Positions 25,607-35,217 are shown, counted from the first letter of the stretch. The stretch is 64,000 nucleotides of DNA from Arthrobacter sp. zg-Y769 (GCF_020907405.1 NZ_JAJJOE010000013.1:1-64000), one strand, 5' to 3'. The notes: generated by a model from the sequence alone, not told the origin. A program made the numbers and translations.

Positions 25607-26716
25607 ATGCGGACCTTCGGTATTGAGGAGGAATACCTCCTGGTGGACGGGGAAACGGGCGTGCCGCTGCCGGTGGGGCCCGAAATCGGACGGGCAATCC
25701 CGGCAGGAAGTCCCCTGAGCACCGAGTTCAAGCAGGAACAAATCGAATCCGGCACGCAGGTGCACCGGGTGCTTGAGGACCTGGCCGCCGACGTCGTGGC
25801 GTGCCGGTCCACGGCGGACCGGGCCGCAGCTGCGGCCGGCGCCCGCGCGGTGGCGCTGGCAACCTCCCCGCTGGCCTGCCTGCCGACCCTCACCAAGGAT
25901 GAGCGTTTCAGCAGGATGGAGCAGCAGTTCGTGCAGATTGCCCGTGAACAGCTCACCTGCGGGTGCCATGTGCATGTGGGAGTCGATTCCGACGCAGAAG
26001 GCGTGGCGGTATTGGACCGGATACGGGTCTGGCTGCCCCTGCTGGGGGCGCTGAGCGCCAATTCCCCGTTCTGGAATGGAACGGACACGGGTTTCGCGAG
26101 CTACCGCTCCCAGGTATGGAGCCGCTGGCCGCTGGCCGGCCCCTACCCGGTGTTCGGGTCTGCGGAGAACTACCACCGGCTGGTGGCCGACCTGCTCGAA
26201 ACACAGGTGCCGATGGACCACGGGCAGATTTACTTCGATGCCAGGCTGAGCCGTAGGCATCCCACGGTTGAAGTGCGGATAGCCGATGTCTGCCTCTACG
26301 CCGACGACGCGGTCTTGGTGGCGGCCCTGGTGCGGGCACTGGTGGAAACCGCTGCCCGGGAATGGCGCCGCGGCATGCACGCCGGCAAGGTGCCGGAGAC
26401 CCTGCTGCGGATGGCCGCCTGGCGGGCGGGCAGGTTCGGGATGGACGGCGAACTGGTGGACCCGCTCGGCGCCACGGTCGCCGACACGTTCACCGTGGCC
26501 AAGTCCCTGCTCGAGTACGTACGTCCGGTGCTGGAGGAACAGGGCGAGGCGACACTGGTGGAGTCCTTGCTTCGCCAGGTCCTTGCCCGCGGAACCGGGG
26601 CCAGGCGGCAGCGGGCGGTGCTGGCCCGTACGGGAAGCCTGGCCGAGGTGGTAGCGGACAGCGTCCGCATCAGTAACCTCGCGGTGGCCCCCATCACGGA
26701 GCGCCACGAAAGCTGA
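25607..26716 (+). CDS. YbdK-type carboxylate-amine ligase (glutamate-cysteine ligase 2 family)
   Basis: The 369-aa protein of the GCS2 family joins an amine to a carboxylate with ATP; E. coli YbdK has weak glutamate-cysteine ligase activity. MRTFGIEEEYLLVD at the N-terminus holds the metal-binding Glu cluster, with TCGCHVHVGVDS, NSPFWNG and the Arg-rich DARLSRRHPTVEVRIADVC following. ATG 25607 is preferred over an in-frame ATG at 25592 because the family normally begins MRTFG and GAAGGG lies 7 nt upstream. Since Actinobacteria make mycothiol, the true product is likely not glutathione. Confidence 0.88.
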   Translation: MRTFGIEEEYLLVDGETGVPLPVGPEIGRAIPAGSPLSTEFKQEQIESGTQVHRVLEDLAADVVACRSTADRAAAAAGARAVALATSPLACLPTLTKDERFSRMEQQFVQIAREQLTCGCHVHVGVDSDAEGVAVLDRIRVWLPLLGALSANSPFWNGTDTGFASYRSQVWSRWPLAGPYPVFGSAENYHRLVADLLETQVPMDHGQIYFDARLSRRHPTVEVRIADVCLYADDAVLVAALVRALVETAAREWRRGMHAGKVPETLLRMAAWRAGRFGMDGELVDPLGATVADTFTVAKSLLEYVRPVLEEQGEATLVESLLRQVLARGTGARRQRAVLARTGSLAEVVADSVRISNLAVAPITERHES

Positions 26717-26761
26717 GCTGATACCGGCCGCCGGCCCGCCCTGCGCAGACACCCGAACCGG

Positions 26762-26795
26762 GAAGCGCCGCCCCGGTATTCCGGAGCGGCGCTTC
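26762..26795. terminator. Hairpin between convergent ligase and nuclease genes
   Basis: GAAGCGCCGC pairs with GCGGCGCTTC, with further pairing possible in the loop, followed by TGGGTGTCGTTTCT. Likely serves both convergent transcripts. Confidence 0.65.
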
Positions 26796-26824
26796 TGGGT
26801 GTCGTTTCTATTACTGGAGGACCG

Positions 26825-29800
26825 TTACTTCCGGCCCGCCAGGCACAGGATGTACTGCGTCAGTTCGTAGGCGTACCGGACCCAGCCGCGTACGTCCCAC
26901 CACTGCTTGGGCGCCACCGGCGCCTTGCAGACCGGAGCCGCAGGAGTGGCCCGCTCCACGGTAACCGGGAGGGTTACCCTGGTGCCCGATTCGGCCGCCG
27001 TCAGCACCAGGGACCCGGCACCGGAAGCCGATGCGGGAAGGGTCACGGTAACTGTGGCCGAACCGGCGCTGACCGGTACCGTCCCCAGGGCCGTGGCAGT
27101 GCCGGCGGCATTCACGAAGCTGACGGACAGTGACGTGTTGGCCGGGCTGCCGAGCGAGGTCAGGTTCAGCTGGGCGACGGTGAACGTCGCAGCCGTGCCG
27201 GCCTTGACAGTGGTGGGAGCGCCCTTGACGACTACGCCCTGGCGGGCGAAATCGGGAGAAAGCGGGCTGTTGGCCGAGATGTAACTGATCCAGGCGTCAC
27301 GGTCCACCAGGCCGGTGTCGCGGGTGTTCCTGCCTTCCTTGAAGACGGTGAAGTTGTCGCCGCCCTGGGCCAGGAAGCTGAACGTACCCACCCGGTAGTC
27401 GCGGGCCGGGTCCATGGCGGCACCGTTGATGGTGACGCTCTGGATCCGTGAGCCGCGGGGCTGGTCCGGGTCGAAGGTGTAGGTGATGTTGTCGGAAAGG
27501 CCGAGGGCCAGGAAGGCGCGTGAGCTGCCCTCCGGCTGCCACTGCTGCTCCAACATCGTCTTCAGCTGGGCACCGGTCAACGTGGTGGTCCAGAGGTTGT
27601 TGACGAAGGGCAGGACCGCGTTGGCCTCGGCGTACGTAATGACGCCGTCCTCACCGTAGTAGAGCTCGGCGCGCAGGCCGCCAGGGTTGGTGACACCAAT
27701 CTCGGCGCCTCCGCGTTCGGGGGCGGCAAGGGTGGTCAGGAGCGAATCCGCCACCAACGCGCCCAGGGCCGATTCGGAGCTGCGGTCGTCGCGGGCAGTG
27801 CCGGCGAAGGCCGAGGTGATGTCCGCGGTGACGGAGCCGACGGGCTGGTTGCCCACCTCGGCCGAGTAGGCCAGGGCAGCATCCACAATCCGCTGCACCT
27901 CGGCAACTGCCGGGTAGGCGGCCACCAGTTCGGGGGCGGCCGTCTTGGTGCGGGCCACGTTCGCCGCGGTGTAGGACGTTACCTCGTCGGTTTCTTCGTT
28001 GTACTCGAGCCGGATCTGGCCGATGAATTCACCGTAGGAACCGGTCTGCACTACGGGGCGGGTCTTGCCGTCGCCGCCGGGAATGGCTGCATCCCAGGCG
28101 TACTGCTTGTGGGTGTGCCCGGTGTAGATGGCATCCACCAGTTCGGTGGTGTCATTCACGATTTCGGCGAAGGCGCCGCCGGCAGCCAGCTCCTGATCCA
28201 GATTGGCGCCGTCGGGAGTGCCGCTGCCGGCACCCTCGTGGTACTCGGCGATGATCACGTCGGCGAGGTCCTGCTCCACCAGCTGTTCGGCTACGCGGTT
28301 TACCGCTTCCACCGGATCGCCGAAGTCCAGGTTGCTGATGCCGCCCGGGCTGACCAGGCTTGCGGTCTCCCGGGTGATGGCACCGATAACGGCAACATCC
28401 ACCCCGTTGACGTCGAGGATCTCGTATTCCTGCAGTGCAGGAGTGGTGGTCCCCTTGGTGTAGACGTTCGCGCCCAGGTAGGGGAACTGCGCAGCCGGGG
28501 CCACACGCCCGGTGAGGTCGGCGAAACCGCCGTCGAACTCGTGGTTGCCGACCGCCGAGGCCTGCAGCCCAAGGGCGTTCAGGACGTCGATGGTGGGCTG
28601 GTCCTGCTGGACGGAGGAAGCGAACAAGGACGCGCCGATGTTGTCGCCGGCGGAGAGGAACAGCGAGCTGCCCTCGGGTGCGCCGGCCTTCAGCTCCTCA
28701 ACGGTTCCGGCGAACGGCACCGTGTTGGCGTCAATCCGTCCGTGGAAGTCATTGATGTTCAGCAGGTTCAGCGTGGAGGTGTCCGTACCTTCGGCGGTCA
28801 GGTCCATGCCGACGAGGATCGGGTCATGGTCCGAAGCGCGGTAGGGGGTCGGTGCGTAGAAATCGGTGGCGTTGTAGTTGTAGCGGCTGTACTCGAAGGC
28901 CACGGACTCCACGGAGTTGATGTTCCAGATATCCGCACCGGTGACGGCTTCATTGGCTGCCGGGGAGGCGAGGATGTGGTCCAGGCTGCCGACCGTCCCG
29001 CCGAAGGCATAGGAGTGCTTACCCGTGGTTGCACCGAGGTCAACGTAGCCGGCGTCAACCAGTACCTTGATGGGATCCTCCGCGTGGTAGGCGTTGAAAT
29101 CGCCGAGCAGGAACACCTTGTCCGTGCCGGCTGCTTCCGACGCGGTCCCTGCGAAGTCCACCAGTGCCTGCGCCTGGCGGACGCGGTCTGCGTTAAACCC
29201 GCCCTGGCCGGTGTCGGCATTCTCGCCGGAGGAGGGCGCCGAACCCTTGGACTTGAAGTGGTTGGTGACGGCGAGGATTTCCGTGCCGTCTTCCGCGCCG
29301 GCGGGGCGGAAGGCCTGGGCCAGCGGTTCGCGGGCGTTGGAGAAGACCGCTTCGTTGTCCAGGATGGTGGATTCGCCTACGGGTTCCGCGGTTCCGGTGC
29401 GGTAGATGAAGGCGGAGCGGATCACATCTTCATCGGCAGGCAGGGCCGCGGGGGAGCGGACGTAGTCCCACGTTCCCGGTGCCTGCGCGTTGAGTGCTGC
29501 TACCAGTCGGGACAGCGCATCGTCGCGGTTCTTGCCGAACGTGGCGGAGTTCTCCACCTCCATCAGCGAGACGACGTCGGCGCCCAGCGCGTTGATGGCA
29601 GCCACGATTTTGGCCTGCTGGCGTTCCAGGTTCACGGCGTTGGCGGCGCCGCGGGCGTCGCAGCCTCCGTTGACGGTCACGGGATCGCCGCTGCGGTTCT
29701 TGTAGAAGGTGCAGCCGGACAGCGTGTCACCGGTGGTGGTGAAGTAATTCAGCACGTTGAAGGATGCGAGCTTCAGGTTGCCGCCGACGCTCTCGGGCGC

Positions 29801-31318
29801 CGCGGTGCGGGTGTTGGTGAACGACGCCGGTGTGGCGGTGGCCGCGTTGGCCTGCGTCAGTTCGGTCAACGGCTGGAATTTCCAGGCACTGTTGCGGAAG
29901 TCCAGGATCACGCCGGTGCTGAAGGTGGCCGCTGCACCCACCCGGACCGGGTTTTCCGGTGTCAGGTAGGGCAGGGGTGTGCCTTGGTTGGCGGCGTTGA
30001 GGAAGTTGGTGCTGGCGCCGTCGTCGAGCTTCACGGCGCGGGCAGCGTTGTCTGCCACGACGGCGGCGTGCTCGGGGGTCCCGACGGCAGCCACCGCGGT
30101 GGGCTGGACGAGCGGGGCATTGCCGGCGGCGAGGCCGATTTCCGCGTACTGGTTCAGGGAGAAGTTGTCGGTGACGGTGAACTCGCCCTGGGGCGCCAGC
30201 AGCATGCCCTCGAGGGTTTCGCGCTGTGCATCGGCTGCAGGCCAGGCCACGGTGGCGGGCTTAACTTCCGGCGCGGCTTCGCTGAGTTTCGTCATGGCGC
30301 CGTCGGCGACGGTGAGCTGTGTGAGGTTGTAGTACTCGCCTACGGTACCGGTGACCTCGACGTAGTCGCCGGCGGTCACCTGGCCCGCAGTGGCCGCGGA
30401 GAAGATGAAGATGCCATCCGAGGCGGTGTGGGTGGCCGGGTCGATGTTTCCGCCCGTGCCCGGGGTCTGGAGGTAGTAGCCGTTGAAGCCGCCCGTGGGG
30501 TAAACGCCCGTGACCTTGCCGCGCGTTGTGACCGTCTGGCCGATCATCGGGCTGGCCGCACCGGTGCCCTGGATCTCGGCGATCGGAACCGCGTTGCCCG
30601 GCACCGGCACCGGTACCGGCGTCGTGGGTGTGGGCGTCGGGGTCGGGGTGGGCTGGGTGGGAGCCGTGCCGGCCGACGACGTGGGGGTGACCGACGTGCT
30701 GAGGGTGAAGTCCGCGGCGTTGTTGTTCGAATCGGCGAACCCGGTGCGGTTCAGCGACTTCGGATCCGAGTTGCCGGCCGGTGCGGCCGCGCCTGCGGTC
30801 TCGAAGGTGTTGGAGGTGCCGTAGCCGATCAGGTCGACCACGCCCGGTGCGCCGACGACCGAGCCGGTGGGCAGCGGGTCAACACGGGTGCCCTGGTTCG
30901 AGAGGATCAGGGTGCCGCCGCCTCCGGCGAAGCTGGCGCCGATGGTGGCGTCGGCCTTCGGCAGGGCTGCACCGGCGGTGCCGTTGCTGGCACCGGAAAC
31001 CAGGTAATACCCGCCCGGAGCGATGGTGCCGGAGAGTGTGCCGATGCCGGTGGGAGCCGCGGTGGCGCTCGCCGCCCGGTACTGGAGGGACCAGCCGTCC
31101 AGGCTCACCGGTTCACTGGTGGGGTTGTAGAGCTCAACGAACTTGGTGGTGAACGGGGCGTTGGCGCTGCCGCCGGACAGATATGCCTCATTGATAATGA
31201 TGCCGGGATCGGCGGCGTCGCCGTCCTGGGCGTAGGCCGGGAACGCGGTCAGCGGGGCGGCGAGCAGACCGGCCGACAGGGCGGTTCCGAGCGCAGCTTT
31301 CCAGGGGAAAGGTCTCAT
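26825..31318 (-). CDS. Secreted ExeM/NucH-type endonuclease fused to 5'-nucleotidase
   Basis: The 1497-aa exported protein has a Sec signal peptide (residues 1-30, ending in AYA) and a lamin-tail domain (about 35-185). A Pro/Thr linker (PTPTPTPTTPV) follows, then an OB-fold-like segment (240-400), an EEP endonuclease/phosphatase domain starting at KLASFNVLNYFTT (about 518), and a UshA-type metallophosphatase starting at LLNINDFHGRID (about 853, with VGNHEFDGG and YTGHTHKQYAW) with its C-terminal nucleotidase domain. An Ig-like domain ends the protein. It would degrade extracellular DNA and dephosphorylate the nucleotides, recovering phosphate. There is no LPXTG motif. AAGGAG precedes the ATG. 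Confidence 0.93.
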   Translation of the reverse strand: MRPFPWKAALGTALSAGLLAAPLTAFPAYAQDGDAADPGIIINEAYLSGGSANAPFTTKFVELYNPTSEPVSLDGWSLQYRAASATAAPTGIGTLSGTIAPGGYYLVSGASNGTAGAALPKADATIGASFAGGGGTLILSNQGTRVDPLPTGSVVGAPGVVDLIGYGTSNTFETAGAAAPAGNSDPKSLNRTGFADSNNNAADFTLSTSVTPTSSAGTAPTQPTPTPTPTPTTPVPVPVPGNAVPIAEIQGTGAASPMIGQTVTTRGKVTGVYPTGGFNGYYLQTPGTGGNIDPATHTASDGIFIFSAATAGQVTAGDYVEVTGTVGEYYNLTQLTVADGAMTKLSEAAPEVKPATVAWPAADAQRETLEGMLLAPQGEFTVTDNFSLNQYAEIGLAAGNAPLVQPTAVAAVGTPEHAAVVADNAARAVKLDDGASTNFLNAANQGTPLPYLTPENPVRVGAAATFSTGVILDFRNSAWKFQPLTELTQANAATATPASFTNTRTAAPESVGGNLKLASFNVLNYFTTTGDTLSGCTFYKNRSGDPVTVNGGCDARGAANAVNLERQQAKIVAAINALGADVVSLMEVENSATFGKNRDDALSRLVAALNAQAPGTWDYVRSPAALPADEDVIRSAFIYRTGTAEPVGESTILDNEAVFSNAREPLAQAFRPAGAEDGTEILAVTNHFKSKGSAPSSGENADTGQGGFNADRVRQAQALVDFAGTASEAAGTDKVFLLGDFNAYHAEDPIKVLVDAGYVDLGATTGKHSYAFGGTVGSLDHILASPAANEAVTGADIWNINSVESVAFEYSRYNYNATDFYAPTPYRASDHDPILVGMDLTAEGTDTSTLNLLNINDFHGRIDANTVPFAGTVEELKAGAPEGSSLFLSAGDNIGASLFASSVQQDQPTIDVLNALGLQASAVGNHEFDGGFADLTGRVAPAAQFPYLGANVYTKGTTTPALQEYEILDVNGVDVAVIGAITRETASLVSPGGISNLDFGDPVEAVNRVAEQLVEQDLADVIIAEYHEGAGSGTPDGANLDQELAAGGAFAEIVNDTTELVDAIYTGHTHKQYAWDAAIPGGDGKTRPVVQTGSYGEFIGQIRLEYNEETDEVTSYTAANVARTKTAAPELVAAYPAVAEVQRIVDAALAYSAEVGNQPVGSVTADITSAFAGTARDDRSSESALGALVADSLLTTLAAPERGGAEIGVTNPGGLRAELYYGEDGVITYAEANAVLPFVNNLWTTTLTGAQLKTMLEQQWQPEGSSRAFLALGLSDNITYTFDPDQPRGSRIQSVTINGAAMDPARDYRVGTFSFLAQGGDNFTVFKEGRNTRDTGLVDRDAWISYISANSPLSPDFARQGVVVKGAPTTVKAGTAATFTVAQLNLTSLGSPANTSLSVSFVNAAGTATALGTVPVSAGSATVTVTLPASASGAGSLVLTAAESGTRVTLPVTVERATPAAPVCKAPVAPKQWWDVRGWVRYAYELTQYILCLAGRK

Positions 31319-31731
31319 GCCTCAAACTCCTTGGTCGGCCGTGCGGGCCGACAGGTAAAGGCCGCCGAGTACGGCGGCAGGGGATGCAGCGAGTGATTAC
31401 GAAGGTGATGCTAGGCGGGGCAGGTTACGAACAGGTGACCGTCCGGTGTCGTCCGTCAACGCACGAGCCGGGAAGGTTCCGCCGCGTCCCCCGAGGAGGC
31501 GGAAAAGTGATCGCCAGCACAGTGTACGGCCTTGCGCCCCCACTTCCTGCCATCAGTTACGCAGGAGTAACAAAGGAGCGCCGCCGGCCCTGATGGCCGG
31601 CGGCGCGCCGTTGCGTTGAGTTGTGGGGGTGGAGGGGCCCGTCCATTACCCCCCTTTATTAACCCTTTTTAAAAAAGGGGCCGCCGCCGCCCGTTTGGGC
31701 CGGCGGCGCTCCTTTCCTTACAGTTTCGTGG
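31319..31731. other. Gene-free gap with two hairpins and a damaged-looking patch
   Basis: The first part (31319-31400) is the nuclease promoter/leader region. At 31578-31606 GCGCCGCCGGCC / GGCCGGCGGCGC forms a strong hairpin. From 31618 to 31690 the sequence becomes runs of G, C, T and A (including CCCTTTTT/AAAAAAGGG with no loop) that look like unresolved consensus. A further GC hairpin (about 31681-31712) precedes the lipoprotein stop and may be its terminator. No credible gene is present. Confidence 0.55.
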
Positions 31732-32205
31732 TTAGAGGCCCGAGTCCTTGTAGGATTCGGACACTTCCTTCGTGGTGTCCCCGAGCGTGCACATGATTGA
31801 CCGGTCATCCTCCTGGTCCCAGGACTCCGGGCTTGGGATGATGTAGCCCCCGGCCACTGTCGTTTCCTCGACGGCGGTTCCTACGTAGCCCTCAAACTCG
31901 GTGGAGCAGATTTCCATGGCCTTGGTATCGAGGGTCTCCTGCCCCGGGTAGTCCCCGTCAGGCATCTCAGACACGTGGAACACCTCCTGCTGGTGCGGTT
32001 CGTCGCAGGGGACGAGGTCAACCTCCACGATCACCTCGTCCGTCGCGCCCGATCCGGGGTCGGGGTTCGTGTAACAGTCCCCGGCCTTGAGATCCGAATA
32101 CATGGTGCCGTCCGGGCCGAACAGGCCCCCGCAGCCGGTCAGCAGGCCGGCGAGCAGGACGGGGAGGACCAGGCCCCGAATGCGGGCAGTCTTTGCGGAT
32201 TTCAT
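31732..32205 (-). CDS. Putative lipoprotein (septum-formation-like domain)
   Basis: The 157-aa protein has a lipoprotein signal: positively charged MKSAKTARIRG, a hydrophobic core and lipobox LLTGC (Cys26). The mature part begins with LKAGDCYTNP and VDLVPCDEPHQQEVFHV, and later has CSTEFEGYVG and CTLGD. This four-cysteine pattern, with DCY...VPCDxPHxxEV, is that of the septum-formation/DUF4190-associated domain found in actinobacterial lipoproteins. It should sit on the outer face of the cytoplasmic membrane. ATG 32205 with AGGAG 8 nt upstream is preferred over the earlier in-frame ATG. Divergent from galT. Confidence 0.8.
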   Translation of the reverse strand: MKSAKTARIRGLVLPVLLAGLLTGCGGLFGPDGTMYSDLKAGDCYTNPDPGSGATDEVIVEVDLVPCDEPHQQEVFHVSEMPDGDYPGQETLDTKAMEICSTEFEGYVGTAVEETTVAGGYIIPSPESWDQEDDRSIMCTLGDTTKEVSESYKDSGL

Positions 32206-32375
32206 GATGTTTCTCCTCAAGCAGCGTGGCGGCGCACCCCCATGGCGACCGGGAACCACGCGTACATCCTACGGTCGAAACGAAGTTCTTCCCGCTGCTC
32301 GGCCGAGACGGCGCGGCCCCTTATGGTCGTAGTGAAGGTAAAAGAGTTCCTACCCGTCGAATGGAAGGACAGCAC

Positions 32376-33527
32376 GTGTCCGGCCAGTTTTCCTCCGCTG
32401 CTGCTTCCGGCGCCGCCGTGCAACCCATCGTCCACCGCCGGCACACGCTGGCCGACGGCCGCGAGTCGCTGTTTTTCACCGACCGGGGCGGCAGCCCGGT
32501 GGATTCTGTCCACGATGCCCGTCCGCTTGAGCGCCGCTCCGGCAACGGAGAGGTGCGTTTTGACCGGCTCACCGGCGAGTGGGTGGCCGTGGCGGCGCAC
32601 CGGCAGGCCCGGACCTATCTGCCGCCCGCCGACCAGTGCCCCCTCTGCCCCACAGTCACCGGGCGGATGTCGGAAATCCCTGCCGGAGACTTCGACGTCG
32701 TGGTCTTCGAGAACCGCTTCCCCTCCCTGGGCCCGGAACTGGGTACGCTGCCGGAAGCCGGGGACCCGGACCAGCGTGCGCTTTGGGGGCAGCCCTCACC
32801 GGCTTTCGGCCGCTGCGAGGTGGTGGTCTTCACTCCGGAGCACAACGGCTCCTTCGCATCGCTTCCGTACACACGCGCCCGCACCGTCGTCGAAGCCTGG
32901 GCCCAGCGCACCGGGGAACTCTCCGCCCTGCCGGGCATCGCGCACGTCTTTCCCTTCGAGAACCGCGGCCGGGATATCGGCGTCACGCTGCACCATCCGC
33001 ACGGGCAGATTTACGCCTACCCGTATGCGGCCCCGCACGCCGCCCGGCTGGCCGGGCGCTCCCGCCGGCACTTGTCTGAACACGGCCGGCCCCTGATGGG
33101 TGAAGTGCTCCGGGATGAGTCCGACGCCGGGGACCGCATGGTGTTTGCGGGCGAGCATTTCTCCGCCTATGTGCCGTATGCGGCACGCTGGCCGCTGGAA
33201 ATCCACCTGGTGCCGCACCGCCAGGTTCCGGACCTGGCTGCTTTGAACGGGGCGGAACGCGACGAGCTGGCATCCGTCTACCTGGATCTTCTGCAGCGGG
33301 TGGACGGGCTGTACGAGACCCCCACCCCGTATATTTCTGCCTGGCACCAGACACCGGTGAATGCCGCGGACCGCGACGCCGGCTGGCTTCACCTGCAGCT
33401 CACCAGCCCCCGCCGGGCCGAGGACAAGCTGAAGTTCCTGGCCGGCTCCGAGGCGGCAATGGGCGCCTTCATCAATGACACCACCGCGGAACAGACCGCC
33501 GCACGGCTACGCGGGGCTAAGGCATGA
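32376..33527 (+). CDS. galT: Galactose-1-phosphate uridylyltransferase
   Basis: The 383-aa Leloir-pathway enzyme exchanges UMP between UDP-glucose and galactose 1-phosphate. GalT signatures present are ERRSGNGEVRFDRLTGEWV near residue 50, zinc-type residues in CPLCP, and the active-site HHPHGQIYAYP (HxHxQ, in which the second His is uridylylated). The C-terminal half has HLVPHRQVPDL and AWHQTPVN. The start is GTG 32376 with AAGGA 6 nt upstream; an ATG at 32361 is in frame but the SD would fall inside the gene. Its stop overlaps galK by 4 nt (ATGA), so they are translationally coupled. No galE or transporter is linked here. Confidence 0.93.
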   Translation: MSGQFSSAAASGAAVQPIVHRRHTLADGRESLFFTDRGGSPVDSVHDARPLERRSGNGEVRFDRLTGEWVAVAAHRQARTYLPPADQCPLCPTVTGRMSEIPAGDFDVVVFENRFPSLGPELGTLPEAGDPDQRALWGQPSPAFGRCEVVVFTPEHNGSFASLPYTRARTVVEAWAQRTGELSALPGIAHVFPFENRGRDIGVTLHHPHGQIYAYPYAAPHAARLAGRSRRHLSEHGRPLMGEVLRDESDAGDRMVFAGEHFSAYVPYAARWPLEIHLVPHRQVPDLAALNGAERDELASVYLDLLQRVDGLYETPTPYISAWHQTPVNAADRDAGWLHLQLTSPRRAEDKLKFLAGSEAAMGAFINDTTAEQTAARLRGAKA

Positions 33528-34720
33528 GCGCCACAACGAATACTTTGTGGGCAGACGCCCTGGCGCGGCGCTTTGCCGAGGTGTACGGCACCGAGCCCGA
33601 CGGCGTCTGGCGGGCTCCCGGACGGGTGAACCTGATCGGCGAACACACGGACTACAACAACGGGTTTGTCCTGCCGTTCGCCATCGACCGCAGCGCCCTC
33701 GTGGCCGTGCGGCTACGCACGCCGGCTTCGGAACCGGAGGCGGAGGCCGACGTCGTCCGTCTCGCTTCGACCTTCGCACCCGACGGCGCCGGCCTCTCCC
33801 GTGCGCAGTTCAGGATCGGCGGACTGGAACCGGACGGCGTTGGCGGCTGGGCGGCCTATCCGGCAGGAGTCGTGTACGCGCTGGCGCGACAGGCCGGGGC
33901 GTCGGTGCCCGGATTCGACCTGCTGCTGGATTCCACCGTGCCGGTGGGTGCCGGCCTGTCTTCCTCCCATGCGGTGGAAGTGGCAGTGGCGGCGGCGTTG
34001 AATGACCTGCTTGGCCTGGGATTGGGAGCACCGGAGATGGCACACCTGACCCAGTACGCCGAGAACGAGTTTGTGGGTGCTCCCACGGGCATCATGGACC
34101 AGTCGGCGTCGCTGATGGGGAAGGAAGGCGGTGCCCTGTTCCTGGACTGCCGCAGCCTGGACTCCGAAACCGTGCCGCTGCCCCTGGCGGAGCACGGGCT
34201 TCAAGTGCTGGTGATCGATACGCGGGTGGTCCACAGCCACGCCGACGGCGGCTACAGCGCCCGGCGCTCGGCGTGCGAACGCGGTGCGGCGGCCCTCGGG
34301 GTGCCGTCACTGCGGGAAGTGCCCGCCGGTGCTTCCCTGGACGGGCTGGACGAGGAAACCCGGCGGCGGGTACGCCACGTGCTTGCGGAGAATGAACGCG
34401 TGCTGCAGGTGGTCGAGCAGCTGCGGGCGGACAACGTCGTCGGCATCGGGAACCTGCTGACCGCATCCCATGCCTCGCTGCGCGACGACTTCGAGGTGTC
34501 CTGCCCGGAGCTGGACCTGGCCGTGGACGCGGCGCTCGCCGCCGGCGCGCTGGGCGCCCGGATGACCGGCGGGGGATTCGGCGGCTCGGCCATTGCCCTG
34601 ATCCGGCAGGATGACGAGGAACGGGTCCGTGCAGCCGTGCTTGCTGCCTTCGTTGAAAAGGGCTTCCGGGAACCTGCCCTGTTCACTGTGCTTCCGGCGG
34701 ACGGGGCCGGGCGGGTCTAA
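33524..34720 (+). CDS. galK: Galactokinase
   Basis: The 398-aa GHMP kinase phosphorylates galactose at C1 with ATP. The galactokinase signature GRVNLIGEHTDYNNGFVLP is at residues 32-50, the ATP-binding PVGAGLSSSHAVEVA (GHMP motif 2) near 142, and the C-terminal motif 3 GARMTGGGFGGSAIAL near 345. The start overlaps the galT stop, forming a galTK operon. The last residues run nearly up to the convergent MarR gene, with no terminator visible between them. Confidence 0.95.
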   Translation: MSATTNTLWADALARRFAEVYGTEPDGVWRAPGRVNLIGEHTDYNNGFVLPFAIDRSALVAVRLRTPASEPEAEADVVRLASTFAPDGAGLSRAQFRIGGLEPDGVGGWAAYPAGVVYALARQAGASVPGFDLLLDSTVPVGAGLSSSHAVEVAVAAALNDLLGLGLGAPEMAHLTQYAENEFVGAPTGIMDQSASLMGKEGGALFLDCRSLDSETVPLPLAEHGLQVLVIDTRVVHSHADGGYSARRSACERGAAALGVPSLREVPAGASLDGLDEETRRRVRHVLAENERVLQVVEQLRADNVVGIGNLLTASHASLRDDFEVSCPELDLAVDAALAAGALGARMTGGGFGGSAIALIRQDDEERVRAAVLAAFVEKGFREPALFTVLPADGAGRV

Positions 34721-34740
34721 CCGGTGCAGGCCTAAGCGAG

Positions 34741-35205
34741 TCACACCAGTCGGTTGACCTCGGCATGGACGGCACGCATGCCCTGTTCGAGTGCGCGCAG
34801 GTCCTCAATCGACAACCGCGCGAGAATATCGACATTAAGTTCGGGGCGTCCGGCCACGAGCCGGCGCACCACCGTCCGTCCCAGCGGCGTTGCCTTCACC
34901 CGGCGTACCCGCGCATCCAGGGGATCCTCCGAACGGACCGCCACGCCCTGGGCAACGAGCCGGTCGATCAGGCCGGACATGGAGGCCATGGAGACCCCGA
35001 AGGACTCCGAGAGGCCCCGCCCAGTGGCACCCTCCTCGGCGGTGACGAGAACGGTAAGGACCTTTAACTGGCGCACCGTCAGGTCAGTGGACAGCAACGG
35101 ATCGAGGAAGGCGGGCAGGGCCGTGGACTGCAGGGAATCGGCAAGTTCTTCGAGATTCAGCAGCACACGTTCGCGCTCCTGCTGCTCATTGCTTCCGTCG
35201 GTCAT
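34741..35205 (-). CDS. MarR-family transcriptional regulator
   Basis: The 154-aa winged-helix regulator has the DNA-binding region LTVRQLKVLTVLVTAEEG, GLSESFGVSMASMSGLIDRLVAQG (recognition helix) and wing DPLDARVRRVKATPLGR, with dimerisation helices at both ends. MarR proteins usually repress an adjacent divergent operon and release DNA when a small aromatic or oxidant ligand binds. Here the divergent gene is a Baeyer-Villiger monooxygenase, the natural candidate target. The promoter is leaderless-like (TACGGT at 35212-35217, 6 nt before ATG 35205, minus strand). Confidence 0.88.
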   Translation of the reverse strand: MTDGSNEQQERERVLLNLEELADSLQSTALPAFLDPLLSTDLTVRQLKVLTVLVTAEEGATGRGLSESFGVSMASMSGLIDRLVAQGVAVRSEDPLDARVRRVKATPLGRTVVRRLVAGRPELNVDILARLSIEDLRALEQGMRAVHAEVNRLV

Positions 35206-35211
35206 TAGTTC

Positions 35212-35217
35212 ACCGTA
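35212..35217 (-). promoter_or_regulatory. -10 element for leaderless marR-type gene
   Basis: Minus-strand TACGGT (TANNNT) with a 6-nt gap to ATG 35205 and no SD sequence. Confidence 0.5.

Noticed and set aside
28109-31396. Plus-strand frame of about 1095 codons opposite the secreted nuclease
   Set aside because: Antisense shadow: low-complexity Gly/Val/Arg composition and no recognisable domain, while the minus strand encodes a clear multidomain protein with signal peptide.
31384-31593. Small plus-strand frame upstream of the nuclease gene
   Set aside because: It ends in a GC hairpin, has no SD and no family features, and lies in the nuclease promoter region.
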